A stretch of 64,000 nt of DNA. It comes from Nageia nagi. Lineage: Eukaryota > Pinophyta. The stretch lies in contig JBITNC010000001.1 in the NCBI GenBank assembly GCA_050084985.1, positions 22,196,001 through 22,260,000 of the forward strand. The letters are read 5' to 3'. The notes under the pieces are model-generated. The model saw only the letters and a list, made by a program, of their open reading frames with translations, had not been told where the DNA came from and did no database searches. Position numbers and translations under genes: made by a program. This document shows, piece by piece, positions 12,521 through 22,363 of the stretch (its first letter is position 1; the number at the start of each line of letters is the position of its first letter).

Positions 12521-13020
12521 TATGAATGATTTAATTGCCTAACTTGATGATCATGGAAGGAAATAGTGGGTTTTTGGCTTGTTTTAATGTTTTCCATAAA
12601 AGAGATAAATATTTTAGGATCATTAATATCCATCTCAATTGTTTGCAACAATTGGTTCATAACTTCTCTATGATTTTTGGATTATTGTAGTAACTCAAAC
12701 AAGGACATCTTTACTTATGATTTTCTCAATTGATTTTGTAAAGCTCCTTTTAATAAAACCTTAGGAGCTTGAGGTCTAGGTATATTTGGTTGTATAATAA
12801 AATCATTCATTTGATTGTTAGGAATATCAACTTGCCTTCCTTGGGCCCTTTGGGCTCTTATGGTTATGCTTACCATAGCAACAAAAGTAGCATCTTGAAA
12901 TCCTTTATGTGTTACTTGAATTTTGTGTATGTGTGATGCTATAGTATTTTGTTGATGTTGAATAAGTGGATTCTAATATATTTCTAGATTTTGACTAGGG
13001 ATAGTCAATGGGTTATCTAA

Positions 13021-15321
13021 CTACAATCTTCCTTGATCAATCAAATTTTGAACCTTATGTTGTAATGTTCTACATTTTCCTATAGTATGATCTTTTTGAT
13101 GATGGTAATGATAATAATCATTCTCATTATACCATTTACTATATCTTGTATTTGGTCTTTTAGGTAATGTAATCATTTGATGGTCCATTAATTTTTTCAA
13201 GATATCATAAAGAGATTCTGTCAAAGGAGTAAACTTTCTATGGGGTGGCCTGGGTTTTCTTTCTTCATTTTGCAAAAAAAGTATGTTTTACAAAGGTTTT
13301 GTTTCTCCATATTTAAGATAAAAAAATTTATTAGTAGATATTAGTTTCATTTATTGTTCTTCTTGATTTCTATTTCTAACATAAGGCTCTTTCTTTTTAC
13401 CTTTTAGTTCTCCATCTTGGATTTTAACATTTTCAATTACAACAACTTGAGATATTACTTTCTTAAATTTTTTGTGTTGTTGAATCAATAAGGTACTAAT
13501 TATAGGTCTTATACAACTTTAACTAAATATTTTCACTAGTTCTTCTTGTGGTAGAGTATAAGGCATGCTTATCAAAATCATCCTCCATCTTGAAATAAAA
13601 TCTATAACTTTCTCATCTTGAAACTGTTGCAATATTGTGAGATTAGTTATGGAAATTTTATCTTTAATATTTATCTTAAAGTGTTCTAAGAAAAAGTTAG
13701 CCAATTATGCATACTTCATGATGTTATGTTCAATCAAGTTATTATACAAATCCATTGCTTATCCAGCAAGTGTCATAGGGAAGATATTTAACATCAAAGT
13801 ATCATTATTGGAAATTACATAATTCAAATATTTAAAGCATCTTAAATATTCTTTAGGATCCTCCTTTCCTTTAAAAGATTCAATTTTTGGAATCTCAAAT
13901 TTGAAAGGGATATCTATCTTAGGAACACTAGGGTGTATGGGCTCATTACAAATTGTTTTGTAAGAGACTTTATGTTTATTTTGTTTACATAACATTCTCT
14001 CAATCTCTATTAACCTTACATCAAAGTCATTAGTTGGTTTTGTAGGAACAATAGGATGTTTATTATCTCTATTACCTTCCATTTTTTTTATTTTTTGGAA
14101 ATGATTGGTAACTTCTTTCATAAGATGTTTGATCACCATAATAATTTGTATTATATGGTGGAGTAGGTGAAGGTGGTTGATATGGAGGAAACTATTGTTT
14201 TCCTTGTTGATGTAAAGGTATAAGAGCATGATGTTTTTGAACCTCATGTCTAGACCAAGGTAAAGTGGGTTTTATAGGTTGTTGTTGCTCATGTAATACC
14301 TCCTTTTTTATGGGTAAGCAAAGATTTTGATTTTTATAATTTTTATAACCTTAAGGAGATAAGGATCTAGCTCTAGATGGCAATTTCTTATTTTCCACTA
14401 CTTTTTGATTAAATCTATTTCAAGATTGAGTTTGAACCTATTGTTTATTAGGTTTCCCTATTGGTATTTTACTTTGATATACATGAAACATAGGCTGTGT
14501 TTGCAAACATGGATTTTTTCCCAATCTTTAAGTTGATTTGGTTTTTGTATATTTGGATTATATAGAAAAATTTGTTGGTTGGTTTGAAGTTTTTCTTGAT
14601 TTTGATTTGATCTAGACACATACAATGGTATATCTTCTACCTTATAACTTAGAGGATCAAGATTTTCTTTATGTCTTTGTTTGGGAATTCTATGGCTAGT
14701 CCTAGGGGTAGTATAAGTTGTACTAGGATCCATGTAACTCATAATTAAATAAGAATAAGTAGTCCTAGGGGAAGGAGTATTTGTTTTTAGAATATGATAA
14801 GCATAATTATACACCCTAGCATGGCTTCTTGATTCAGGTACTAGAGTAGTTGTATGTATTGAAATCCTATCATCAAATTCTTCCATCCTTCTGGACATGG
14901 TGGAAGGGGTATAAACATCTCATCTTATATAAGATTGAACAAGATGTCCATATGGTAAATAACATGTAACATGATCATACTTTGGTTTAAAAGGACCCTT
15001 TTGTAAAATTACATAAGCTAAATGCATTTGTGATGGGGTAACAATCCTTAAAATGATCTCTTCCTCATTACCTATTAGTGTATCTTTTGCTAGATAAGTT
15101 AAATATAGTGGAAGACTATGAGTGTGAGAAGAATTAGGAATTCTTAACTATGTTAAACATTATCTTACTTCATTTAAGTTATCCTCTATTTCTTGAGGAG
15201 TTTCTCTCCTTGATATGTCTTTGGTAGACCTATGAGACCTATGGCTAGGTTGTCTTTCTTGGTAAGTTTCGTCATAAAACTCTTATTGTTGAAAAGCCAT
15301 TTAAGAACAAGTATTAACCAT
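13021..15321 (-). pseudogene. Gag of element A (decayed)
   Basis: Gag forms the virus-like particle core that packages element RNA. The start at 15321 is chosen because all three Tat copies share an ATG there, followed by M-V-x-x-x-S-x-M-A-x-Q. The retrotransposon-gag region is best seen at 13519-14247, with a block resembling FLEHFKINIKD and RWRMILISMPYTLPQEELVK. Toward the C-terminus (13021-13275) there is a nucleocapsid-like stretch YYHYHHQKDHTIGKCRTLQH followed by NLIDQGRL. This fits the Cys/His-poor knuckle region of plant Ty3/gypsy Gags but lacks a full CCHC. Several stops and frameshifts break it. It would run on into the protease region without a clear boundary. Confidence 0.7.
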
Positions 15322-16080
15322 TCTCTTTCATTTTTTAGTACTATGCACTTTTTAGTTTTATTTTTGTTTTTTGTTAAACAAAGAGTAAAAGAAAACATAC
15401 ATTGTTCATAGAAACTATATTTTTATTTTTGATTTAATATTGTCGAGAAAATAAATGAATGCAAAAACAACCTATCTATAAACTTACCTTTTCGATGTGA
15501 TTATCTATTGATAAATTGAATTTTTTTCTTTAATGAGAGATATGAATTATTAATTTTATTCTTGTTAATTTTCTTAGTTTTATTTTTTCTAGTCAGGTTT
15601 TTAAATAAGGTAAGCTAGAATCCTATAGGTAATCTATGGCAAAGTATCAGCTTGGTACTTAAGGTGGTCCCCTTAGTGCAATGGGGCTCAAGGAATGTCG
15701 TTGAAGACTATCTTGATAGTGGAATCCAATAATAGCCTCCTTATTTATATTCACCCAATGGAAAGTGATGAATTTTATCCTAGAACACGATATTCATCTC
15801 TAGGTTTGGCTCTACAGCTTGTGATGTGGTCAATGGGTACACAAGAAATATAGAATTAATGGTTGGTCATCACCTCCAACTCATTGATGTTTATGTTTAA
15901 AAGGTATTATACATATTCAGTAAAGATAAAAGAACTCATGATAACTACAACCCAACCCAATGTACATGTCCTTTGATTATATTTTATTTAATATGAAAAA
16001 ATAATGTTTTAATTAATGAGTCTTAATCCAACCCACCAAATTTATTACCACTTTTAATGTGATTTTTTAATCGCAAATTA

Positions 16081-16425
16081 ATGAGATTCTTTTACTCCTT
16101 TTGAATGCGAAAGTAATTAGGTGAAGTTCATTTACCACTTCTTACTAATCACATCTACCTTTGACCTCCTTTCAAAGAGGTAAGATGAGACAAGTAAGAA
16201 GCCATTTAAATAAGTGTAAATTACCTTAGTGAGATTCTTTAACTCCTATTCAAGTCACAATCCTTTGACCTCCTTTCAGAGTGGTAAGGTAGACAAGAAG
16301 AGTTTTAATGTGAAGTAAATTTCTTTTAGCTGAGGTTCTTTAAATCCTCTTCAAATTACCATCCTTCATCTTCCTTTTGGAGTGATGAGGTGAACCATGA
16401 AGACTATTAATATGAAGGAAAAATA
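16081..16425. repeat. Leader tandem repeat of element A, period 100 bp
   Basis: Units starting near 16231 (GAGATTCTTTAACTCC) and 16331 (TGAGGTTCTTTAAATCC) are 100 bp apart. A diverged partial unit lies upstream from about 16083. Each carries a conserved core like TTTGACCTCCTTTCAAAGWGGTAAGG. The same array with the same 100-bp period is present in the leader of B (31779-32075), so it is a family feature. Confidence 0.7.
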
Positions 16426-17190
16426 CCCACTTAGTAAATTAACCGATTTAGTGTGTTTGAATCTACCTTAACCCCAATAAATTAACCTTATATTCATTCC
16501 ATTCTTTAATGATATTTAATTCCTCCTTCTGAGTGTGAAAGTAATTTAATCAGAGTTTATTACCAATTCTAGTGATGAAAAGTGACAAAAAGAAGAAAAG
16601 GTTCATTTACTCTCTTTTTTTCTTGCACCAATTCTAATTACCTAAGATTGCCTTTCAATGCAAAGGGAGAACATAATTGGGTGTATTGGAAAATATTAGG
16701 TGAGTTTGTCTGTTCATTTCCAAAACCAACAAAGATAGATAACATTTATGCAATTTATTTAAATAAAGCAAAAATAATGCATATTACCTAAACACTAATC
16801 TACCCTTCCTATATGCAATTTGGGCAAAGAAATTAAAGACAAGGGGTTCATTTCTATTTTTCATTTTAATGCCTAAATTACACTTTCAAAATTGAAAAAA
16901 TTTGAGATGTATACCCTTTGTCTTTGGTTGTTGGCATTTTCACACTTTTACTTAGAATAACTAGCGATCCAATCCAACTGCTAACATTTTATTCCAATCG
17001 ATGATGATTACACATAGTCATTGGTGCCCCGATAACAATCACTGGTGATCACACATATAGAAAATAAAAGATAGAAAATAGAAAATAGCATGAATTTAAT
17101 AACATTACCACAAAACACAGTAAACAAAAATGAATCATAAAAAATAGGGAACACCTCCTGTGCCTCATTTTTGATGCAGCCTATGTGTGA

Positions 17191-17210
17191 GGGCCCTCCT
17201 TCTAGTGCCA
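17191..17210 (-). other. Candidate primer-binding site of element A
   Basis: Minus-strand TGGCACTAGAAGGAGGGCCC lies 3 nt inside the LTR end, where the minus-strand primer site belongs. The same sequence, mutated at three positions, sits at the equivalent place in B (32916-32935). I cannot name the tRNA, so this rests on position and conservation. Confidence 0.5.
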
Positions 17211-17213
17211 AAA

Positions 17214-18054
17214 TGTATACCTAAAAAATAACCCTATAAGCATGCAAAATAAGATATGTTATAACCAACAAAACTCTTTATTGATATTTTGTATAAACCT
17301 CAATTTTGATTACAAGTTTGCCTCACATGGAGGGCTTAAGTACAATAGATGATATGGGCCTCTTGGAGGTCACCTTTTCCATTGCCTACAAGCTCCAAGT
17401 GATATTTATGAAACCTACAAAAGGAGAATAATGTTGATTATTTCCTCCTTGTTCATTCCTTAGCTCTTCTTTACTCAAATTAGCTATTATTCCTATAAAT
17501 CCTACACATACATAAAACCAACAAGACATTAAAACATACCTACTCATGCTATGAAATCAAAGCAAGTAAATATGAATAATCATATATGTAAATAACTTAG
17601 TAAATGCAATATACTCAAAACTCTAAACATAGTCTAACATCATAAGGTTGCATTCAATCTTTTGTATTGGTCCCCCTTTTTCTCCTAGGAGGTTTGATTT
17701 ATAGTTTTTTTTGAGGTGGCTAAGGTTGTTATTTTGGAAGCAAGGACTAGATAAAAAATCTCATCTAGCCTTGTCATAGGTTCTATCTATGTAGGAAAGG
17801 TGGAGGATTAAGGATGACTCATCCTTGATCCATTGGTTTGTTTCCCTAGGTACCCTAATTTTTCATTTTTTCTTTAACTTTGATATTTGCAGGATCATTG
17901 GTGATTTCACATTGGGCATCGGTAACTAGATTGGGTCATCAGTGATTGTACTAGGTTACCAACGATTAGTAGGTTTTAGCAAACTTTATTATTCATTTAA
18001 ATTTTTATTCCCTTCTTTCGTTTATCAAAGAGGGGTCATTTTTAGGTGTCTACA
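17214..18054 (-). repeat. 5' LTR of element A (841 bp)
   Basis: On the minus strand it begins TGTAGACACCTAAAAATGAC and ends GGTATACA, so it has the usual TG...CA ends. It is homologous along its length to the LTR of B (32939-33762) and, more distantly, to the LTR of D (35295-36210, plus strand). It contains short repeated ATCATTGGTGATT-like motifs at about 17893-17975 that recur in the leader. The sequence right of it (18055 on) is unrelated to the element. Confidence 0.8.
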
Positions 18055-18278
18055 CAATGCATTGAAGAGGGGATGCTTCTTGAGTGAAGCATGTGCAAAT
18101 TCTCCAAGATGAAATCATCACATTTAGTTAGTAAATTCTCCAAGATGGAACCATCACATCTAGTTAGTTATGGCTGCAATAATTATATCAATTATAGGAA
18201 AATTACATATATATGCACAAACTTTACATATATATGCACATGCTTTATACATATACACATAGCCTTTATGTATCACAA

Positions 18279-18339
<61 letters not shown>

Positions 18340-18542
18340 TATGCGCATATATACATAAATCATATCCATATATACATAAATTGTGTATGTATATACATAA
18401 ATCCTATGAATATATACATCAATTATATATGCATATACATATAAGTTGTGCATATATATATTAAATTATATACATAAATTATATCTATATATACATAAAT
18501 CTTGTGTGTAGACATGAATATTATGTGTATATACATAAAGGT

Positions 18543-18581
<39 letters not shown>

Positions 18582-18952
18582 TATATATATATAAAGCAAT
18601 GGGTGATGTTAGAATTTTGATATATGCATAGTGTTTGTGATCAATTGAGGATGGAGAATTGGTGGCAAATTCTCATGGGGAGCCACAAAAATGACCTTGA
18701 ATTTTCTATAGGATCATTTTTGTAAATAAAAATTTGTCATAACTATTTTAGTAAATAGGTGCCATTTTAGTAATTGTCCCATCAATTATCTTTTTAGATG
18801 AGAGTGGAGAGATTTTTCCTCTAAGAATGATACATATAATAAGAGATAAAAGTCTTTATATGGAAGGAAATTTTCACATGCACTTATGATTCTTATGTGG
18901 TTGTATCAATTCACCACCCATGGTAGTAGGAGTATCATACATGGTTCATCCC

Positions 18953-19020
<68 letters not shown>

Positions 19021-19192
19021 CATTTAAGCACATTATAGTTTGTAGTTATCTTGTTATATAAGTGGTTTGCGTATGATAATTCATTTTGGGCCTAATAAGA
19101 ACCTCTGGTCTAAGGGTGAATCCTTGGGTAGTTGCATGGACATATCTCATTGGTTTAGGAGGACTTGATAAGGCTAAAGGATTATCATGAGA
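18055..19192. repeat. AT-microsatellite and ATATATACATAAAT minisatellite tract
   Basis: There are pure or nearly pure TA runs at about 18282-18337, 18551-18593 and 18957-19018. Between 18205 and 18545 an imperfect tandem repeat of about 20-28 bp with core ATATATACATAAATC is present. The rest is unassigned. Open frames here merely translate the TA repeats. Confidence 0.85.
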
Positions 19193-19197
19193 TTGAG
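19193..19197. repeat. Left target-site duplication of element G (TTGAG)
   Basis: TTGAG directly precedes the left LTR and is repeated exactly at 22359-22363 after the right LTR. A 5-bp duplication is the expected size for Ty3/gypsy integration. Confidence 0.9.
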
Positions 19198-19683
19198 TGA
19201 TGTGAATTCAGCTATAACAGGAAAACAGAAATTGAAATCCAGTCACAGAACATACAGAAGAAATCCAGACCAAAAATACTCTTCTTATTCCTGAATCCAC
19301 ATGCTCTCCAAGAGAATACAATGCTCTTTAAATAGCCACAAAAAAACAAAAAACCAGAATGAGTCGGATTGCGCCCAAAATTTGCATGCGCATCCCTCTT
19401 ACACTAATTAAGCAGTATCTAAAATATCCACCCTTAACTAGAAGAAAAACGAGAGTTATTAAAGGTGCAACATGCAAAAAAAGCCTAAAAATCAGGAGCG
19501 CTCTTAAAAAAGCCTATTTTTCAGGCCTTAGACGAATGAATCAGGCCTTAAAAATATCATTTTTTGGGTATGGCAGTTCTAACAAACTACCATAACTGGA
19601 ATTTCATCACGAAGCCACAGTTTAAATTTCGAAGCAAAACGACCTCCGGATCAAAAGTTACGGCCCCGGCAACGCATGCATCA
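19198..19683 (-). repeat. 3' LTR of element G (486 bp)
   Basis: Almost identical to 21872-22358. It supplies the last eight codons and the TAA stop of the element ORF at 19658-19683. Confidence 0.93.
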
Positions 19684-21826
19684 TTCTCCTCTGGTTGAAA
19701 GGAACTCTGCTCCTGCGAGTTCTGCTGTTGAATTCCTGAAGTTTATCAGTATCAATCCTCTTTACTACCCCCTCTGAAACCCATGTATTATCTGCTGGTG
19801 ATAGCCCTTCCCATTGTACCAGGTACTTGGTATAGCTCCCATGTCGAGTGTTGAACACTGCCCGATCAAGAATCTGTGTAATGCGCTCCTTCTTTTTCTT
19901 AGGAACTTGTTGCTCCCATTGTATCGGAGTTGTAGCCTTATATGCATTGGTGATCCTTTTCTCCAGAATCCTACATGGACCAATCTTCTGCAGCTTCAAC
20001 TTATTATAGGTGCCTTTGGGAAGCCTCTCCTTACGAAGGCGGACCATCACTAAGTCGCCCTCCTGAAAAATCTTTTCTCGCCTATGTGTATCTGCTACTG
20101 CTTTATGCTTACTATTATTCTCTTGCAATTGTGCCCGAACCTCCTCCCTTGTTTCCACCTTTGGTGCAGGTAATGCATAACACCAACCAACTTCACGTGC
20201 TCCTGTGAGAAATCTCTTTGCAGTCAAAAGGCTTTGTCCTTGGGCTTCTTCCTTAAGGGGTAAAAGAACCACCTTTACACCATCTTTCCAAAATGTGTAA
20301 GTGTTCTTACTTCCATCATGATGAGTCTTCCTGTCAAACTGCCATGGTCTCCCCAGTAATATATGACATGCATCCATGGGAATTACATCACACCATACCT
20401 CATCTTTATAAGTATCCCCAATGGAAAACTTTACTAGACACCTCTTATCAATAGTTACCTCATTTCCCTTCTTGATCCATGAAACACGATATGGACATGG
20501 GTGCTTTTGACATTTGAGTTTCAACTTATCAACCATTACAGTAGAAACCATGTTTTCACAACTACCACCATCAATTACCATGTTACATACCTTTCCTCCT
20601 GTTGTGCATCTTGTATGAAAGATATTGGTACGTAACCAACAATTACCACTATCCTCAGCTTGCATGTTCTCCTCCCTTGGAACAATCAGGTTTCTTCTTA
20701 TCATCAGGTTCTCACCCATATCTGCAGAAACTTCTGTTTCAACCTCCTCTTCTTCTTCTTCTTCAACTAGAGCAACCCTAGCATTTCCCCTCTCTTCAGC
20801 ATCATATGTGGGACATTCAGATGCCTTGTGACCTTCTTCATGACATCTATAACATATGAATGGTTTCCGTGTGCCAGTAGTAGATCGACCCCCTCCATTA
20901 CCTCTTCCTCTCTGACTTTGGTTTACCTCTTCTTGTTTAGTGGGGACGGAGGATTCTCCCTTGGAGAAATTAGATCCTTCTTGCCCCCGATCCGAAGGTG
21001 TGAATCCCTTCTTTCCTCCTCGATTGGTCCTTCTCAATTTTTCCTCAGCCTTGAGGGCTATTTGATATGCAGCCTCCACAGTAGGAGTGCGATGCATGTT
21101 AATTTCATCCTGAATAACAAAGTTCAGACCATTTACATATCTTGCAGCCTTTTGCTCCTCTGTTTCATTTGGTTCTATTCGAATGGAAAGCTTATAAAAG
21201 TCATTGGTGTAGTCCTCAATGCTTCGTTCCTTTTGTCGCAAATTTTGGAATTGGCGAAATAAGGTCTGGGAGTAGTCTACAGGTACAAATTTCCCTTTTA
21301 GCTTCTTCTTCATTTTAGCCCAATCTCTAATCTTATCCTTGCCATCCCTTTGTCGTGTATTCTGTAGGTGATCCCACCAAATTAATGCATGTCCCTTCAA
21401 CTTCGTGCATGCAAGCTTTACCTTCTTTTCTTCAGCAATGTTACTCCATTCGAAATATTTTTCTAGGCTATTGATCCAATCGATCAACTCCTCTGGTTTT
21501 AATCCACCAGCATACTCAGGAATCTCAATTTTGATCCCGGCACTATTTCTTTGAAGCCCTTCTAGAGCCCGTATCAACCGATTCTCAAAACGTTGACCAT
21601 CTCCCATTAGGTCTTCTTGTTCTGCATCCGTCTGAACCTCAGATCCAACTTCATCAGTTGTACTTTCACCATCAAATCTTGGATCTGGATGGGTATTCAT
21701 ATTTCTCTCTGCCATGTGCTCAATTGCACCAGTTAGTCGCGTTACTTGGGCTTGCAGATCCTCGATCTGCCTACTCATTTGAGTATAGGCACCTCTAGGT
21801 GCCCTGCCTCCTCTCCTAGGTGGCAT
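19658..21826 (-). CDS. Gag-protease-(integrase C-terminus)-chromodomain fusion polyprotein of element G
   Basis: An uninterrupted 722-codon ORF. The start is the first ATG after the primer site (21824-21826, AAGAAGATGCC); the frame upstream opens only with GTG. Residues about 105-275 form a retrotransposon Gag domain (GLKPEELIDWINSLEKYFEW, WWDHLQ, SIEDYTNDFYKL). A basic Gly/Arg linker leads to a CCHC knuckle CYRCHEEGHKASEC at 325-338. An acidic E-run follows, then an aspartic protease with active site VIDGGSCENM (419-422 DGGS) and closing motif ILLGRPWQ (489-496). Near residue 560 the chain passes directly into the integrase C-terminal segment (HRREKIFQEGDLVMVRLRKE, GPCRILEK). A chromodomain follows at about 651-700 (YLVQWEGLSPADNTWV). 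No RT, RNase H or DDE core is present. The stop lies 26 bp inside the 3' LTR. The clean in-frame join means the truncated protein is still translatable. Confidence 0.93.
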   Translation of the reverse strand: MPPRRGGRAPRGAYTQMSRQIEDLQAQVTRLTGAIEHMAERNMNTHPDPRFDGESTTDEVGSEVQTDAEQEDLMGDGQRFENRLIRALEGLQRNSAGIKIEIPEYAGGLKPEELIDWINSLEKYFEWSNIAEEKKVKLACTKLKGHALIWWDHLQNTRQRDGKDKIRDWAKMKKKLKGKFVPVDYSQTLFRQFQNLRQKERSIEDYTNDFYKLSIRIEPNETEEQKAARYVNGLNFVIQDEINMHRTPTVEAAYQIALKAEEKLRRTNRGGKKGFTPSDRGQEGSNFSKGESSVPTKQEEVNQSQRGRGNGGGRSTTGTRKPFICYRCHEEGHKASECPTYDAEERGNARVALVEEEEEEEVETEVSADMGENLMIRRNLIVPREENMQAEDSGNCWLRTNIFHTRCTTGGKVCNMVIDGGSCENMVSTVMVDKLKLKCQKHPCPYRVSWIKKGNEVTIDKRCLVKFSIGDTYKDEVWCDVIPMDACHILLGRPWQFDRKTHHDGSKNTYTFWKDGVKVVLLPLKEEAQGQSLLTAKRFLTGAREVGWCYALPAPKVETREEVRAQLQENNSKHKAVADTHRREKIFQEGDLVMVRLRKERLPKGTYNKLKLQKIGPCRILEKRITNAYKATTPIQWEQQVPKKKKERITQILDRAVFNTRHGSYTKYLVQWEGLSPADNTWVSEGVVKRIDTDKLQEFNSRTRRSRVPFNQRRMMHALPGP
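19684..19694 (-). other. Polypurine tract of element G
   Basis: Minus-strand CCAGAGGAGAA lies directly before the TG of the 3' LTR, where plus-strand DNA synthesis would be primed. It overlaps the coding frame, because the ORF runs through it into the LTR. Confidence 0.7.
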
Positions 21827-21857
21827 CTTCTTCAACTTTCCCAGCGAGATCACACCC

Positions 21858-21869
21858 GCTCTGATACCA
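21858..21869 (-). other. tRNA-iMet primer-binding site of element G
   Basis: Minus-strand TGGTATCAGAGC is separated by TT from the 5' LTR end. It is the perfect complement of the 3' end of plant initiator methionine tRNA, the usual primer of chromoviruses. Confidence 0.95.
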
Positions 21870-21871
21870 AA

Positions 21872-22358
21872 TGATGTGAATTCAGCTATAACAGGAAAAC
21901 AGAAATTGAAATCCAGTCACAGAACATACAGAAGAAATCCAGACCAAAAATACTCTTCTTATTCCTGAATCCACATGCTCTCCAAGAGAATACAATGCTC
22001 TTTAAATAGCCACAAAAAAACAAAAAAACCAGAATGAGTCGGATTGCGCCCAAAATTTGCATGCGCATCCCTCTTACACTAATTAAGCAGTATCTAAAAT
22101 ATCCACCCTTAACTAGAAGAAAAACGAGAGTTATTAAAGGTGCAACATGCAAAAAAAGCCTAAAAATCAGGAGCGCTCTTAAAAAAGCCTATTTTTCAGG
22201 CCTTAGACGAATGAATCAGGCCTTAAAAATATCATTTTTTGGGTATGGCAGTTCTAATGAACTACCATAACTGGAATTTCATCACGAAGCCACAGTTTAA
22301 ATTTCGAAGCAAAACGACCTCCGGATCAAAAGTTACGGCCCCGGCAACGCATGCATCA
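21872..22358 (-). repeat. 5' LTR of element G (487 bp)
   Basis: On the minus strand it starts TGATGCATGCGTTGCCGG and ends GAATTCACATCA. It should hold the element promoter. A TATA-like CTATTTAAAG sits on the minus strand at about 22000-22009, some 350 bp into the LTR, leaving about 130 bp for R and U5. Confidence 0.93.
22000..22009 (-). promoter_or_regulatory. TATA-like box in 5' LTR of element G
   Basis: Minus-strand CTATTTAAAG is followed by GCATTGTATTCTCTTGG. The position in the LTR fits a U3 core promoter. The same box is present in the 3' LTR near 19328-19336. No other TATA-like element in the LTR is as good. Confidence 0.5.
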
Positions 22359-22363
22359 TTGAG
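22359..22363. repeat. Right target-site duplication of element G (TTGAG)
   Basis: Exact copy of 19193-19197. The pre-insertion site would read ATGAGA-TTGAG-TAACAA. Confidence 0.9.

Larger units (their letters stand above)
1..18054 (-). mobile_element. Element A: giant Tat-type Ty3/gypsy LTR retrotransposon, decayed, 3' end outside window
   Basis: Reading leftward on the minus strand there is a 5' LTR (17214-18054), a primer-site-like sequence, a repeat-rich leader, gag, protease, RT, RNase H, archaeal-type RNase H, integrase, two further decayed ORFs and an antisense plant-mobile-domain ORF. Every coding part carries stops or frameshifts, so the copy is dead. The two RNase H domains and the large size are known hallmarks of the plant Tat lineage. 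Positions 1-250 align by eye with the reverse complement of about 34860-35125, where element D has roughly 170 bp left before its 3' LTR. The 3' LTR of A therefore probably begins about 170 bp left of the window, giving a total near 19 kb (inference). Confidence 0.8.
19198..22358 (-). mobile_element. Element G: recent, complete, non-autonomous chromovirus (Ty3/gypsy)
   Basis: This 3161-bp element has LTRs at 19198-19683 and 21872-22358. Both begin TGATG and end CATCA and are flanked by the exact duplication TTGAG. By eye the two LTRs differ by two adjacent-region substitutions (near 19578-19580 against 22254-22256) and one A in an A-run, so insertion was recent. The minus strand carries a tRNA-iMet primer site, one long uninterrupted ORF and a short purine tract before the 3' LTR. 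RT, RNase H and the integrase core are absent, so it needs another element for replication. It is visibly more GC-rich than its surroundings. It interrupts unassigned DNA, not a gene. Confidence 0.93.

Noticed and set aside
18091-18464. Open frames with long Ile-Tyr runs
   Set aside because: They translate the TA microsatellite and its flanking minisatellite, not a gene.
20828-21262. Plus-strand open frame opposite the element G ORF
   Set aside because: It is the antisense shadow of the Gag coding sequence and has no motif of its own; the same holds for the other plus-strand frames between 19814 and 20831.
21827-21853. Upstream GTG as start of the element G ORF
   Set aside because: Eukaryotic translation would use the ATG at 21824-21826, which has a good context; the upstream codons overlap the primer-binding site.
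21855-21869. tRNA gene at the TGGTATCAGAGC sites (also 37448-37463, 63056-63069)
   Set aside because: Only the 3' end complement of initiator-Met tRNA is present, next to LTRs; these are primer-binding sites.
22034-22270. 78-codon plus-strand frame in the G LTR, present identically in both LTRs
   Set aside because: Being duplicated only reflects LTR duplication; it is antisense to the element and shows no recognisable motif.
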